From positions 620,001 to 684,000 of the forward strand of contig NZ_FONW01000001.1 in the NCBI RefSeq assembly GCF_900113005.1: a stretch of DNA of 64,000 bases, written 5' to 3'. The translations under genes were made by a program, and so were the position numbers. Below are positions 17,441 through 25,157 of this stretch, in pieces; position 1 is the stretch's first letter; every line of letters starts with the position of its first letter. Origin of the DNA: Sunxiuqinia elliptica (GTDB lineage Bacteria > Bacteroidota > Bacteroidia > Bacteroidales > Prolixibacteraceae). The notes below the pieces were generated by a model, which ran no database searches, was not told the origin of the DNA, and worked only from the letters and a program-made list of their open reading frames with translations.

Positions 17441-18760
17441 TTAGTTACTGCTCAATCTCGGATGCTTTTTGAGTTCTTGTTCCAGCTTGGTTCTAATCTG
17501 GCGTTCATTTTGGCTCAATGAATCGGTATTCAACGGATGCTTTTCGAGATGATCTTGAGTTAGGTTGTAAAATTTGCCATCTTGATACAGCTTATAATCA
17601 AGCGTCCGGACAAACTGATTGCGATAGCGATTGACATTCTTGCCCCACTGAGGATCATAGTGAACAAAAGCGGTTTCTCTTGCTTCATTGTTTTTCCCGG
17701 TTAACAGGGGATAAAAGCTCTTGCCATCCGTTTCAACTGCTTTCCCGGCAACGTCAGCCAACGTAGGGAAGAAGTCGCTGAATTCAATGAGGTTTTCATA
17801 GGTGAATCCCTTTTTAATTGCTTGGGGCCAGGAAATAACCAGCGGAACATGAGTCCCCGCATCAATCGTATTCCCTTTTCCGCCTTGTATGGTTTCTGTC
17901 GCCAGTTTGGAGTAGATGGTGGGATGCGTTCCATTGTCTCCGGTAAAAATTACCAAGGTGTTCTCATACAGATTGAGCTCTTTCAGCTTATCGGTTAGTT
18001 TCCCGACAATCTTGTCGGTATAAGCAACCATATCCCTAAAGTAGGCGGTGTCATTTTTATTGCGTAGCGTTTCATTTGACCAATCTTCCGAATCGGGTGT
18101 GGGAACAAAAGGATCGTGGACCAACACCATGGGATAGTAAACAAAAAATGGTTTCTCCTGATTTCGTACCATAAAATCCAGGATATAGTTTGCAAAGATG
18201 TCTGGTCCATAATCCTCAGCTGATGTTTCTAGCACCTGTCCATTTTGCTCAATCAAGGGGTGAGCATATCGGCCTCCTTCGCTTCCCGCCTTTGTCAATT
18301 GCCACAAACAGTATTCATCAAATCCGAATTGATTGGGCTTGGTATTGTCATTCCAATCTGGGATTTCATCTTTGTGGTAGGCTCCGTTAAGCTGCCATTT
18401 GCCAGCAATGCAAGTGGCATAGCCTGCATCCTGCATCAAGTTACCAAAGGTGTATTGATTGGTGTTTAAATGCCCAAAATAATCGTAGTTGCGATGGTTG
18501 TATAAGCCAGTCATAATCTTAACTCTCGAAGGTGTACAAAGCGGTTGCGAAACACAGTTGCTAAAACGCACACCAACAGAAGCCAGTTGGTCGATATTCG
18601 GGGTTGCATAGGAAGTGGAACCATAAGCGCTTAGACACTCATAGCCCATATCATCAGCCATAATGAGTAAAACGTTGGGCTTATTTTCTGTTATCGTTGG
18701 TGTGCAGGAAGCTGCTGATAACAATAAAAGTGAATTAATGACGAGTGCTGGCTTTTTCAT
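17441..18760 (-). CDS. Sulfatase, arylsulfatase A family, lipoprotein
   Basis: 439 residues. It begins with a lipoprotein signal (lipobox around SAASC, Cys 19) and then the sulfatase core KPNVLLIMADDMG with metal ligands D36/D37. The formylglycine motif CxPSR is CTPSR at residues 75-79, so activity needs the anaerobic or aerobic formylglycine-generating system encoded elsewhere. Other active-site segments are VIFTGDNGTH and GGKGNTIDAGTHVPL. Members remove sulfate from polysaccharides, or in some cases act as phosphodiesterases. It lacks a neighbouring SusCD pair or glycoside hydrolase, so it is not part of a recognisable polysaccharide locus here. Confidence 0.93.
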   Translation of the reverse strand: MKKPALVINSLLLLSAASCTPTITENKPNVLLIMADDMGYECLSAYGSTSYATPNIDQLASVGVRFSNCVSQPLCTPSRVKIMTGLYNHRNYDYFGHLNTNQYTFGNLMQDAGYATCIAGKWQLNGAYHKDEIPDWNDNTKPNQFGFDEYCLWQLTKAGSEGGRYAHPLIEQNGQVLETSAEDYGPDIFANYILDFMVRNQEKPFFVYYPMVLVHDPFVPTPDSEDWSNETLRNKNDTAYFRDMVAYTDKIVGKLTDKLKELNLYENTLVIFTGDNGTHPTIYSKLATETIQGGKGNTIDAGTHVPLVISWPQAIKKGFTYENLIEFSDFFPTLADVAGKAVETDGKSFYPLLTGKNNEARETAFVHYDPQWGKNVNRYRNQFVRTLDYKLYQDGKFYNLTQDHLEKHPLNTDSLSQNERQIRTKLEQELKKHPRLSSN

Positions 18761-18860
18761 GAGGATTCGTTTAAAAGTTCGGTCGCAAATTTTCGGCTTA
18801 AAATACGCGAAATCATTTGGCCTTACAAGCTGCTTCTCATATTCTTCGATACTTTTTGAT

Positions 18861-19197
18861 GGCCATAGAGAAATGGCAATGGGGGCAAAAACTTGGCCAG
18901 TTGAATAGGAGAAATTGCCAAGGGGACGGTCATTATTGCCGATTATTCTGGAGAATTAACCGATGGGAAGCTTCGTGTTGCCAATTATTTCAAAGAAATG
19001 ACAAAAGGAGATAGTAATTGAGGCTAGGGAATCAGAAAAATGACGATATGAGGGGGTAATTCTGCCAATTGAAATCAAAAATTGGCGAAGGGGAGGAGAT
19101 AAAGTCCTGCTTGGAATAGATAAACTGGCCAGTTGAGGGGGCAATTGTTGTTGTGGAGATACCGATTGGCCGAGGGAATAGAAGGCCCCGATTGTTC
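18861..19197. repeat. Degenerate tandem array of sixteen 21-bp units (eight 42-bp pairs)
   Basis: Cutting the sequence every 21 bases from 18861 gives sixteen units that alternate between two types. Type A is close to GAATAGAGAAATTGGCAAGG (units at 18861, 18903, 18945, 18987, 19029, 19071, 19114, 19156). Type B is close to GGGGGTAATTTTGCCAATT (units at 18882, 18924, 18966, 19008, 19050, 19092, 19135, 19177). Only one single-base insertion (near 19113) breaks the phase over 337 bases. Unit identity is low, so the array is old. The period is a multiple of three. One plus-strand frame (18905 to 19018) reads 14-residue repeats such as IGEIAKGTVIIADY and SGELTDGKLRVANY before stops appear, which suggests a decayed repeat gene, but a non-coding array is equally possible. 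Confidence 0.65.
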
Positions 19198-19342
19198 CAT
19201 TAATTCCAAACCGAAAGATTCCGAAACAAGTTCGAAAAGACAAGTGGCTTTAGTTTTATCGTTTTGAAATAAGTGCAGGATAGGACTTGAAGCAGACAGG
19301 CAACTCCTGCGATGACCTCAATAGGGGTTCCCCGACTTTTTT

Positions 19343-19350
19343 TACCTTTG
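19343..19350 (+). promoter_or_regulatory. -7 promoter element of the flavin reductase gene
   Basis: TACCTTTG matches TAnnTTTG exactly and lies 15 bases upstream of the chosen ATG at 19366, supporting that start over the in-frame ATG at 19312, which lies upstream of the promoter. Confidence 0.5.
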
Positions 19351-19365
19351 CACGAAAACACAAGC

Positions 19366-19956
19366 ATGTCAAAAGTCAATTGGAAACCGGGAACCATGGT
19401 GTACCCACTACCCGTAGTGTTGGTTAGCTGTGGCGTTACGCCCGACGAATACAACCTGATTACGATTGCCTGGACAGGTACCATCTGCAGCGACCCGCCG
19501 ATGTGCTATATTTCGGTCAGGCCCAATCGACATTCCTATGAAATTATCAAACGTACCGGAGAGTATGTGATCAACCTGACCACTGAGAAACTGGCCCGGG
19601 CTACGGATTGGTGTGGAGTTCGCTCAGGCCGCAAGTTCGACAAATGGAAGGAAATGGGATTGACACCAGCTCCGGCAAGTGTCATCCAAACGCCCATTAT
19701 CGAAGAGGCGCCCATCAGCATTGAATGCCGCGTAAAGGAAATTGTACCGTTGGGCACTCACGACATGTTTATTTCCGAAGTGGTGAATGTGATGGCTGAT
19801 GAGCAATACCTGGACCCTGAAACGGGCGCTTTCAGCCTCAAACAAGCCGATCCGATATGCTATTCACACGGGCATTACTTCAAGCTCGGGAAACCCATTG
19901 GCAAGTTTGGCTGGTCGGTTGAGAAGAAGAAGCGCAAGAAGAAAAGAAAACGGTGA
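19366..19956 (+). CDS. Flavin reductase-like (FMN-binding split barrel) protein
   Basis: 196 residues from the ATG at 19366. It belongs to the flavin reductase-like domain family that binds FMN in a split barrel. The typical opening is WKPGTMVYPLPVVLVSCG, followed by NLITIAWTGTICSDPPMCYISVRPNRHSYEII and the FVINLT-like strand EYVINLTTEKLARATDWCG. Members use NAD(P)H to reduce flavin or act as uncharacterised flavoproteins; the substrate here is unknown. The C-terminus ends in a run of Lys and Arg. Confidence 0.87.
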   Translation: MSKVNWKPGTMVYPLPVVLVSCGVTPDEYNLITIAWTGTICSDPPMCYISVRPNRHSYEIIKRTGEYVINLTTEKLARATDWCGVRSGRKFDKWKEMGLTPAPASVIQTPIIEEAPISIECRVKEIVPLGTHDMFISEVVNVMADEQYLDPETGAFSLKQADPICYSHGHYFKLGKPIGKFGWSVEKKKRKKKRKR

Positions 19957-20047
19957 TGAACTATTTTTAAAGTTTTCTGTAATATTCTGTTACAACTTAC
20001 AACACATCCTATAAAATTAAATTACTGGAAACTTAAAACGAACGAGA

Positions 20048-22153
20048 ATGAAAAACAATTACAGGGTGTTGAGCACCCTCTTAGTCTTATTGATTATGAT
20101 GACAACGCAAGCAGAAAACAGCAAGAACCCGCTATTAAAGCCGTTTACCAATATTCATCAGACAGCACCGTTTGATGAAATAAAGAGCGAACATTTTGTA
20201 CCTGCTTTTGAGGCAGCCATTGAGGAGGCCCGGGCCGAAGTGCAAGCGATTATTGATAATTCGGAGGCACCAAGCTTCGAGAACACCGTGGTTGCCATGA
20301 GTAAAACTGGTGACCGTTTGTCAACAATCCGGAAGATTTTCTTCAACTTGAACTCGGCCGAAACCAATGAGGATATTCAAAAAATTGCTCAGGAAGTAGC
20401 GCCTATGCTTTCGGAGTTTGGAAACGACATTTCGTTGAACCCCGACTTGTTTGCCCGTGTAAAAGCCGTTTACGAGCAAAAGAGTTCACTTAATTTGAAT
20501 CCGGAGCAAACTACTTTGCTTGAAAATTCTTACTTGGGATTTGTTCGAAGTGGTGCTAACCTGAACGATGCTGATAAAGCTCGTTACCGTGAAATTACAG
20601 GGGAATTGTCTAAGTTAAGCCTGAAGTTTTCAGAGAATGTGCTGGCCGAAACCAATGCGTTTGAAATGCACATTACCAATGAGGATGACTTGGCAGGACT
20701 TCCTGACTTTGCCAAAGAGGCAGCTGCGCTTACTGCACAGTCAAAAGGGAAAGAAGGATGGCTTTTCACACTACAGTATCCAAGCTACATTCCTTTCATG
20801 AAGTATGCTGATAATCGTGAGTTGAGGGAAAAGATGTATCGTGCTGCTTCAACCAAAGGCAACAAAGGCAATGAATACGATAACAATGAAATTATTCACC
20901 AGATTGTTAATCTGAAGTTGGAAAAAGCGAAACTGCTGGGTTACGAATCACATGCCGATTACACTTTGCAACGCCGCATGGCCGAAACACCAGAGCGTGT
21001 CGAAGAATTCCTGAGTGATTTGCACGAAGCTTCTCGTCCGGCTGCAGAGAAAGACTTTGCCGAGGTGGTTGATTTTGCCCGTTCAGAAGGATTTGAAGGC
21101 GAATTGCAACGTTGGGACTGGAGCTATTATTCTGAAAAATTGAAAAAAGCTCGGTATGGTTTCAACGAGGAAGAGGTAAAACCTTTCTTCAAGCTTGAAA
21201 ATGTGATTGGAGGAGTGTTCGACTTGGCCAAAACACTGTATGGCATTGAGTTGAAAGAAAACAAATCGATTCCGGTTTATCATGCCGATGTTAAGGCTTA
21301 CGAAGTATTTGATGCTGATGGAAAATTCCTTTCCGTGCTTTACCTTGATTTCTTCCCACGTGACGGCAAGCGCTCAGGTGCCTGGATGACTGATTTCCGC
21401 GGGCAATGGCAAGAGGCTGGAAAAGACATTCGCCCACATGTGAGCATTGTAACCAACTTTACAAAGCCGACAGATACCAAACCCTCCTTGCTTACTTTTG
21501 ATGAGGTAACGACCTTCTTACATGAGTTTGGACACGGATTGCACGGTATGTTGAGCCAGTGTCAGTACGAAAGCACTTCGGGAACCAATGTATTTTGGGA
21601 CTTTGTAGAGTTGCCATCGCAAATGCATGAAAACTGGGCTTACGAAAAAGAATGGTTGGATCGTTTTGCTGTTCATTATGAAACGGGTGAAAAACTGCCA
21701 GCCGAGTTGATTGAAAAGATTGTGGCTGCTAAAAACTTCCAATCAGGATACATGTCTGAGCGTCAGCTAAGCTTTGGTATGCTGGATATGGCTTTCCACT
21801 CCATTGCTTTGCCACTAACAGAAGATGTTGCTCAGGTAGAAACGAAAGCGATGGCGCCAACCGAGCTTTTCCCAGCTGTTGAAGGAAGCATGATGAGTAC
21901 TGCCTTTAGCCATATTTTTGCCGGAGGTTACTCTTCAGGTTACTATAGCTACAAATGGGCTGAAGTATTGGATGCTGATGCTTTTGCAGCTTTCAAAGAA
22001 CATGGCATTTTTGACCAGAAAACGGCTAAAGCTTTCCGCACCAACATCCTTGAAAAAGGTGGTAGCGAAAACCCAATGGAATTGTACATCCGATTCCGTG
22101 GACAAGAGCCAACAGTCGATGCCCTGCTTGAACGCAGTGGACTAAAAAATTAG
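20048..22153 (+). CDS. dcp: M3A metallopeptidase, peptidyl-dipeptidase Dcp-like, exported
   Basis: 701 residues, the usual length of Dcp / oligopeptidase A. An N-terminal hydrophobic signal (about residues 1-22, ending MTTQAENS) directs it to the periplasm. The catalytic motif is HEFGH with H492, E493 and H496 in FLHEFGHGLHGML, followed by the third ligand region FVELPSQMHENW. The tail IFAGGYSSGYYSYKWAEVLDADAF is diagnostic of M3A. It removes dipeptides from peptide C-termini or cleaves oligopeptides. Dcp versus oligopeptidase A cannot be decided from sequence alone. A terminator follows. Confidence 0.92.
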   Translation: MKNNYRVLSTLLVLLIMMTTQAENSKNPLLKPFTNIHQTAPFDEIKSEHFVPAFEAAIEEARAEVQAIIDNSEAPSFENTVVAMSKTGDRLSTIRKIFFNLNSAETNEDIQKIAQEVAPMLSEFGNDISLNPDLFARVKAVYEQKSSLNLNPEQTTLLENSYLGFVRSGANLNDADKARYREITGELSKLSLKFSENVLAETNAFEMHITNEDDLAGLPDFAKEAAALTAQSKGKEGWLFTLQYPSYIPFMKYADNRELREKMYRAASTKGNKGNEYDNNEIIHQIVNLKLEKAKLLGYESHADYTLQRRMAETPERVEEFLSDLHEASRPAAEKDFAEVVDFARSEGFEGELQRWDWSYYSEKLKKARYGFNEEEVKPFFKLENVIGGVFDLAKTLYGIELKENKSIPVYHADVKAYEVFDADGKFLSVLYLDFFPRDGKRSGAWMTDFRGQWQEAGKDIRPHVSIVTNFTKPTDTKPSLLTFDEVTTFLHEFGHGLHGMLSQCQYESTSGTNVFWDFVELPSQMHENWAYEKEWLDRFAVHYETGEKLPAELIEKIVAAKNFQSGYMSERQLSFGMLDMAFHSIALPLTEDVAQVETKAMAPTELFPAVEGSMMSTAFSHIFAGGYSSGYYSYKWAEVLDADAFAAFKEHGIFDQKTAKAFRTNILEKGGSENPMELYIRFRGQEPTVDALLERSGLKN

Positions 22154-22178
22154 TAAATAGACTTTTTTCAATGATAAT

Positions 22179-22208
22179 CCCGGATCCAATTGGACCCGGG
22201 CTTTTTTG
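22179..22208 (+). terminator. Intrinsic terminator after the M3 peptidase gene
   Basis: CCCGGATCC and GGACCCGGG pair with one mismatch around AATT; a run of six T follows. Confidence 0.8.
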
Positions 22209-22319
22209 TTTTGTTTAACAAATATTCAGTCAAGCTACTCAACATTTAAAACATCCTACACGTTGTTTAGAAATGAGCTCATTGAATCAACCATTACTAA
22301 TCCAAATAAAACAAACAAC

Positions 22320-22712
22320 ATGAAGAAAATTCAACTGATTCCAGCCTTATTGATGGCATTTCTGATGATTGGGCAGTTAGCCGTGGCCAGTGAAACCCCA
22401 TCGAATAAAAAGAAAGTGATTACCATGCCTGAGAATGTCAAGAAGGTGATTGACAATTCTTGTTTTGGGTGCCACAACACCGATTCGCGTAATGACGATG
22501 CCAAAGAGGAACTGGACTTTAAAACGCTTGATCAGTTGACGGCTACCCAAAAGTTAGGCGCTTTAAAACACATTCGCGAAACGATTGAAGAGAATGAGAT
22601 GCCTCCGAAGAAGTTTTTGGAGCACAAACCTGAAAAAGCACTGACTCAGGCCCAAAAGGAACTGCTTATTAACTGGGTGAAGCAGGAAAGTACTGCACTA
22701 TTGAAAAAGTAG
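22320..22712 (+). CDS. Small exported haem-binding (CxxCH) protein
   Basis: 130 residues from the ATG at 22320, which gives a proper signal peptide (MKKIQLIPALLMAFLMIGQLAVA). The open frame extends further upstream into the terminator, which is not credible. One c-type haem attachment motif, CFGCH, follows the phrase VKKVIDNSC, as in the Bacteroidota haem-binding domain (PF14376-type). Downstream are the conserved GALKHIRETIEENEMPPKKFL and the terminal LINWVKQES. The electron-transfer partner is unknown. It is 24 bases before a second protein of the same family, so they form one operon. Confidence 0.82.
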   Translation: MKKIQLIPALLMAFLMIGQLAVASETPSNKKKVITMPENVKKVIDNSCFGCHNTDSRNDDAKEELDFKTLDQLTATQKLGALKHIRETIEENEMPPKKFLEHKPEKALTQAQKELLINWVKQESTALLKK

Positions 22713-22736
22713 GTTTTAACTTAAAGAATTACGTTT

Positions 22737-23201
22737 ATGCGAACTGCTTTTCGTTTGCTAATCCTGCTATTCATTGTGGGCTTAGTTATCATTCAGTTTT
22801 TCCAACCGGAGAAGAATATAGCGACTGAGAGCCCCAATCATCTGTTCAACCAGGAGCAAGTCCCTGAGGATGTTTCTGCCATGCTCAAGTCGGCTTGCCT
22901 CGATTGTCATTCCAACCAAACCAACTACCAGTGGTATCACCAGGTAGCGCCGGTGTCTTGGTTTATCAACAACCATATTGTTGAGGGGAAAGAAGAACTG
23001 AATCTTTCCAATTGGGGCCAAATGGAGATTTTGGATAAAATTGCTGCCTTGGAAGATATGGGGAAGGAAATCAGAAATGGCAAGATGCCCATTACGTCTT
23101 ATAAGTTGATGCATCCCAAGGCAATTTTCTCGGAACAGGAGAGCCAACGTTTGATTGAATGGACGTCAAGCTTTAGTGAGCAATTGCTGACAGGAGAATG
23201 A
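22737..23201 (+). CDS. Membrane-anchored haem-binding (CxxCH) protein
   Basis: 154 residues. A hydrophobic N-terminal segment (about residues 4-22) anchors or exports it. The haem attachment motif CLDCH is in SACLDCHSNQTNYQWYHQVAP, the classic PF14376 sequence, and the rest (SWFINNHIVEGKEELNLSNW and MPITSYKLMHPKAIFSEQE) also fits. It is paired with the preceding CxxCH protein. A role in periplasmic electron transfer or haem handling is inferred. Confidence 0.87.
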   Translation: MRTAFRLLILLFIVGLVIIQFFQPEKNIATESPNHLFNQEQVPEDVSAMLKSACLDCHSNQTNYQWYHQVAPVSWFINNHIVEGKEELNLSNWGQMEILDKIAALEDMGKEIRNGKMPITSYKLMHPKAIFSEQESQRLIEWTSSFSEQLLTGE

Positions 23202-23288
23202 AGTTATTGACCATTTAGCCAATTACAATTTACGATTGAAGTTGGAGCGATGAGCGGCACAGGAAAAGGATCCCAATCGGCTAGAAAT

Positions 23289-23318
23289 GAAAAAACCGCT
23301 TCTGCTCTCAGAAGCGGT
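23289..23318 (-). terminator. Intrinsic terminator after the carboxypeptidase-regulatory-domain gene
   Basis: Minus-strand hairpin with arms ACCGCTTCTGA and CAGAAGCGGT, followed by six T residues. It lies 34 bases after the stop at 23352. Confidence 0.85.
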
Positions 23319-23351
23319 GTCAATCTTAAGTATAGAAGCGGTCAGAAAATG

Positions 23352-23702
23352 TTAGTTCGCTGTTCTTAAACTAAAATTCACCGGACCGTTATTGAGACTT
23401 GGTTTAACATGCTCAACCGTTGCTTTTTCGTACGAAATGTATGAAGCAGTCAACTGGTATTCGCCGGCTTTCATGTTATCAAACTGGTAGTTTCCGTCAA
23501 AGTCGGTATAAGCAACTTTTTTAGTGCCCTCCAATACCACTTTAACACCTACCAAAGCTTCTTTGGTTTGCTGGTCTACAACTTGCCCTTTCAGGCTTAA
23601 TACTTGGCTTTCAGCTTGATTTTTTTCGTTGTTTCCCCGCTCGGCAGCAAAGGAATAACTCAATCCAAAAAACATTAATACGATCAGCAACGATGCTTTC
23701 AT
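23352..23702 (-). CDS. Stand-alone carboxypeptidase-regulatory-like domain protein, exported
   Basis: About 116 residues from the ATG at 23702; a TTG three codons upstream is possible but less likely. After the signal peptide (ending SYSFAAE), one CarboxypepD_reg-like beta-sandwich fills the rest: LKGQVVDQQTKEALVGVKV, YTDFDGNYQFDNMKAGEY and the final strand. The same domain normally sits at the N-terminus of SusC/TonB receptors, and the receptor encoded at 25158-27953 has one, so this is a free copy near a receptor. Its own promoter element (23801-23808) and direct repeat (23829-23847) indicate a separate transcript. Confidence 0.78.
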   Translation of the reverse strand: MKASLLIVLMFFGLSYSFAAERGNNEKNQAESQVLSLKGQVVDQQTKEALVGVKVVLEGTKKVAYTDFDGNYQFDNMKAGEYQLTASYISYEKATVEHVKPSLNNGPVNFSLRTAN

Positions 23703-23800
23703 TTGATTCAAGTGTTAGTTGTTTAAAAAATCATTTGCTATAATCTGGAATCAGAAAAGCAGATTCCATCTAGACTTATCAGCTATTTTTTTAACTACTT

Positions 23801-23808
23801 CAAATCTA
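23801..23808 (-). promoter_or_regulatory. -7 promoter element of the regulatory-domain gene
   Basis: Minus-strand TAGATTTG matches TAnnTTTG exactly. No -33 element is seen; the direct repeat at 23829-23847 sits in its place, which fits an activator-dependent promoter. Confidence 0.4.
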
Positions 23809-23828
23809 ATGGTCTATCATTACGAGCA

Positions 23829-23847
23829 GATTAAAGATCGATTAAAG
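23829..23847 (-). promoter_or_regulatory. Direct-repeat operator candidate with 11-bp spacing
   Basis: Two copies of CTTTAATC (minus strand) start 11 bases apart, so they face the same side of the helix, 20 bases upstream of the -7 element. A related 19-base element (15 of 19 matches) lies upstream of the TonB receptor at 28142-28160. The binding protein is unknown; direct repeats at 11-bp spacing are the layout of PhoB boxes in other bacteria. Confidence 0.35.
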
Positions 23848-23876
23848 TTTAATTAATCAGTTGGGTGCTCTTCATA

Positions 23877-23908
23877 GAAAAGGCCCCAACTCAAAGAATC
23901 GGGGCCTC
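23877..23908 (-). terminator. Intrinsic terminator of the TonB receptor operon
   Basis: Minus-strand AGGCCCC and GGGGCCT arms with a 13-base loop, then a T-rich run. It follows the beta-helix lipoprotein stop by 74 bases. Confidence 0.75.
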
Positions 23909-23981
23909 ACAAATTTACGGGAATTGAAGTCTGCTTAACTTCAATATTGTAGTATTGGTTTATTGCGTTTTCCTCGAACGA

Positions 23982-25115
23982 CTAATTAATAACATTTAGT
24001 GTTTCATTGACTTTGTTCAATGCATCCGGCATCCAGTCGGGCTTTTCAATTCCGTTTCCAGCTCCGGTAGCTTCTGAATTTTCGTTAAAAGTAAGTCCTT
24101 CTACAGCTTTGGTTTGACCAGCTGCCATATCAACAAAACGAACATTGTTAACGACAACATCACCTGCAGCAATGCGAGCAGCAGCATACGTATCGTCGCT
24201 ATCTGCGTAGAATATCGCTTGTTCTTTGCTATCAACCAAACCACCAATTACCAGGTTGTCAATTGTTACTTGTCCGGCACCTTCTTTCAGGTAGAAAGGT
24301 TTTTCACCCATACCGTATACAGTCAGGTTTCTTAAAGTAGCGTTAGTCATTGGAGTTGCAGCACCATTGTCGCCATTGTTTGATCCTTCAATTCCAGATT
24401 TAGTTGAGTTCAAAGCAACCCAGTATTCTCCAGTTCCTGACCAGCCATCAGCAAAGTCGATCCCATCGTCGTCGCTACCTACTGATACCAAGTGAGAAGC
24501 ATTTACGGTACCTCCAAAGAACTCAATTCCGTCGTCTTTACCCATGTAAGAAACAACGTAGTCCACTTCGGTACCAGAACCAACACCAAAGAAGGAAACA
24601 CCGTTAAATTGCTTCTCTTCGGTATAGTTAAAACCAGTATATTCAACACGTAAATACTTGATAACACCTGAATTGTCATCGGCTACGGTTCCTCCGTAAG
24701 AAAGACCTGAAACTTCAGCTCCAGCTGACGCATCTGATTTGTTGGTTGGTGCTTTTCCGCAAATAACCAAACCACCCCAAGATCCAGGCGTTTTGTCGTC
24801 AGAAGTCATTACGACTGGCTGCGTGGCTGTACCGTTAATAAAGATTTTTGCATCCTGCGCAACGGCAATGTAGGAAACTTGTCCGCCAACAGCCTCAATT
24901 ACAGTCCCCGCAGGAATTGTCAAGGAAGCACCTGCTCTTACAATAAGCTCGCCATTCAAGGTGTACTTATTGGATGCATCCAAAGTCATATCAGTTGTCA
25001 CCTCACCTTCAAGTTCATAATTCTCTTGTGGATTCTCTGGCCTTGGGTCATCTTCATTACACCCTGTTACTGCCACTAGCAAAATTGCGAATACGACTAA
25101 AAGTAAATTTTTCAT
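23982..25115 (-). CDS. Beta-helix surface lipoprotein, partner of the TonB receptor
   Basis: 377 residues from the ATG at 25115, which begins a clean lipoprotein signal (MKNLLLVVFAILLVAVTGC, Cys 19); upstream in-frame starts merely add a basic lead. The mature part has a hinge of acidic residues and Pro, then strands typical of a right-handed beta-helix: LNGELIVRAGASLTIPAGTV, GSWGGLVICGKAP, VSYMGKDDGIEFFGGTV and SVGSDDDGIDFADG. This family often lies beside TonB receptors in Bacteroidota and is sometimes misannotated as a transporter. It starts 42 bases after the receptor stop. Role as a surface ligand-binding partner is inferred. Confidence 0.75.
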   Translation of the reverse strand: MKNLLLVVFAILLVAVTGCNEDDPRPENPQENYELEGEVTTDMTLDASNKYTLNGELIVRAGASLTIPAGTVIEAVGGQVSYIAVAQDAKIFINGTATQPVVMTSDDKTPGSWGGLVICGKAPTNKSDASAGAEVSGLSYGGTVADDNSGVIKYLRVEYTGFNYTEEKQFNGVSFFGVGSGTEVDYVVSYMGKDDGIEFFGGTVNASHLVSVGSDDDGIDFADGWSGTGEYWVALNSTKSGIEGSNNGDNGAATPMTNATLRNLTVYGMGEKPFYLKEGAGQVTIDNLVIGGLVDSKEQAIFYADSDDTYAAARIAAGDVVVNNVRFVDMAAGQTKAVEGLTFNENSEATGAGNGIEKPDWMPDALNKVNETLNVIN

Positions 25116-25157
25116 TTTTCTAAAATTTAATGATTGTAATCGGTTCATTTTTTTCAT

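Larger units (their letters stand above)
18761..19365. other. Gene-less stretch between the sulfatase and flavin reductase genes
   Basis: 605 bases between divergent genes. It holds the 21-bp array (18861-19197), short unremarkable sequence on both sides and the flavin reductase promoter element. Two open frames across it (plus 18817-19014 and minus 18956-19243) consist of the repeat and look fortuitous. Confidence 0.6.

Noticed and set aside
18861-19197. CRISPR array
   Set aside because: The units are contiguous and degenerate; there are no constant repeats separated by unique spacers, and no cas genes.
18817-19243. Open frames on both strands through the 21-bp array
   Set aside because: They arise from the repeat period being a multiple of three; neither has a plausible start or full protein, and the most repeat-like frame is broken by stops.
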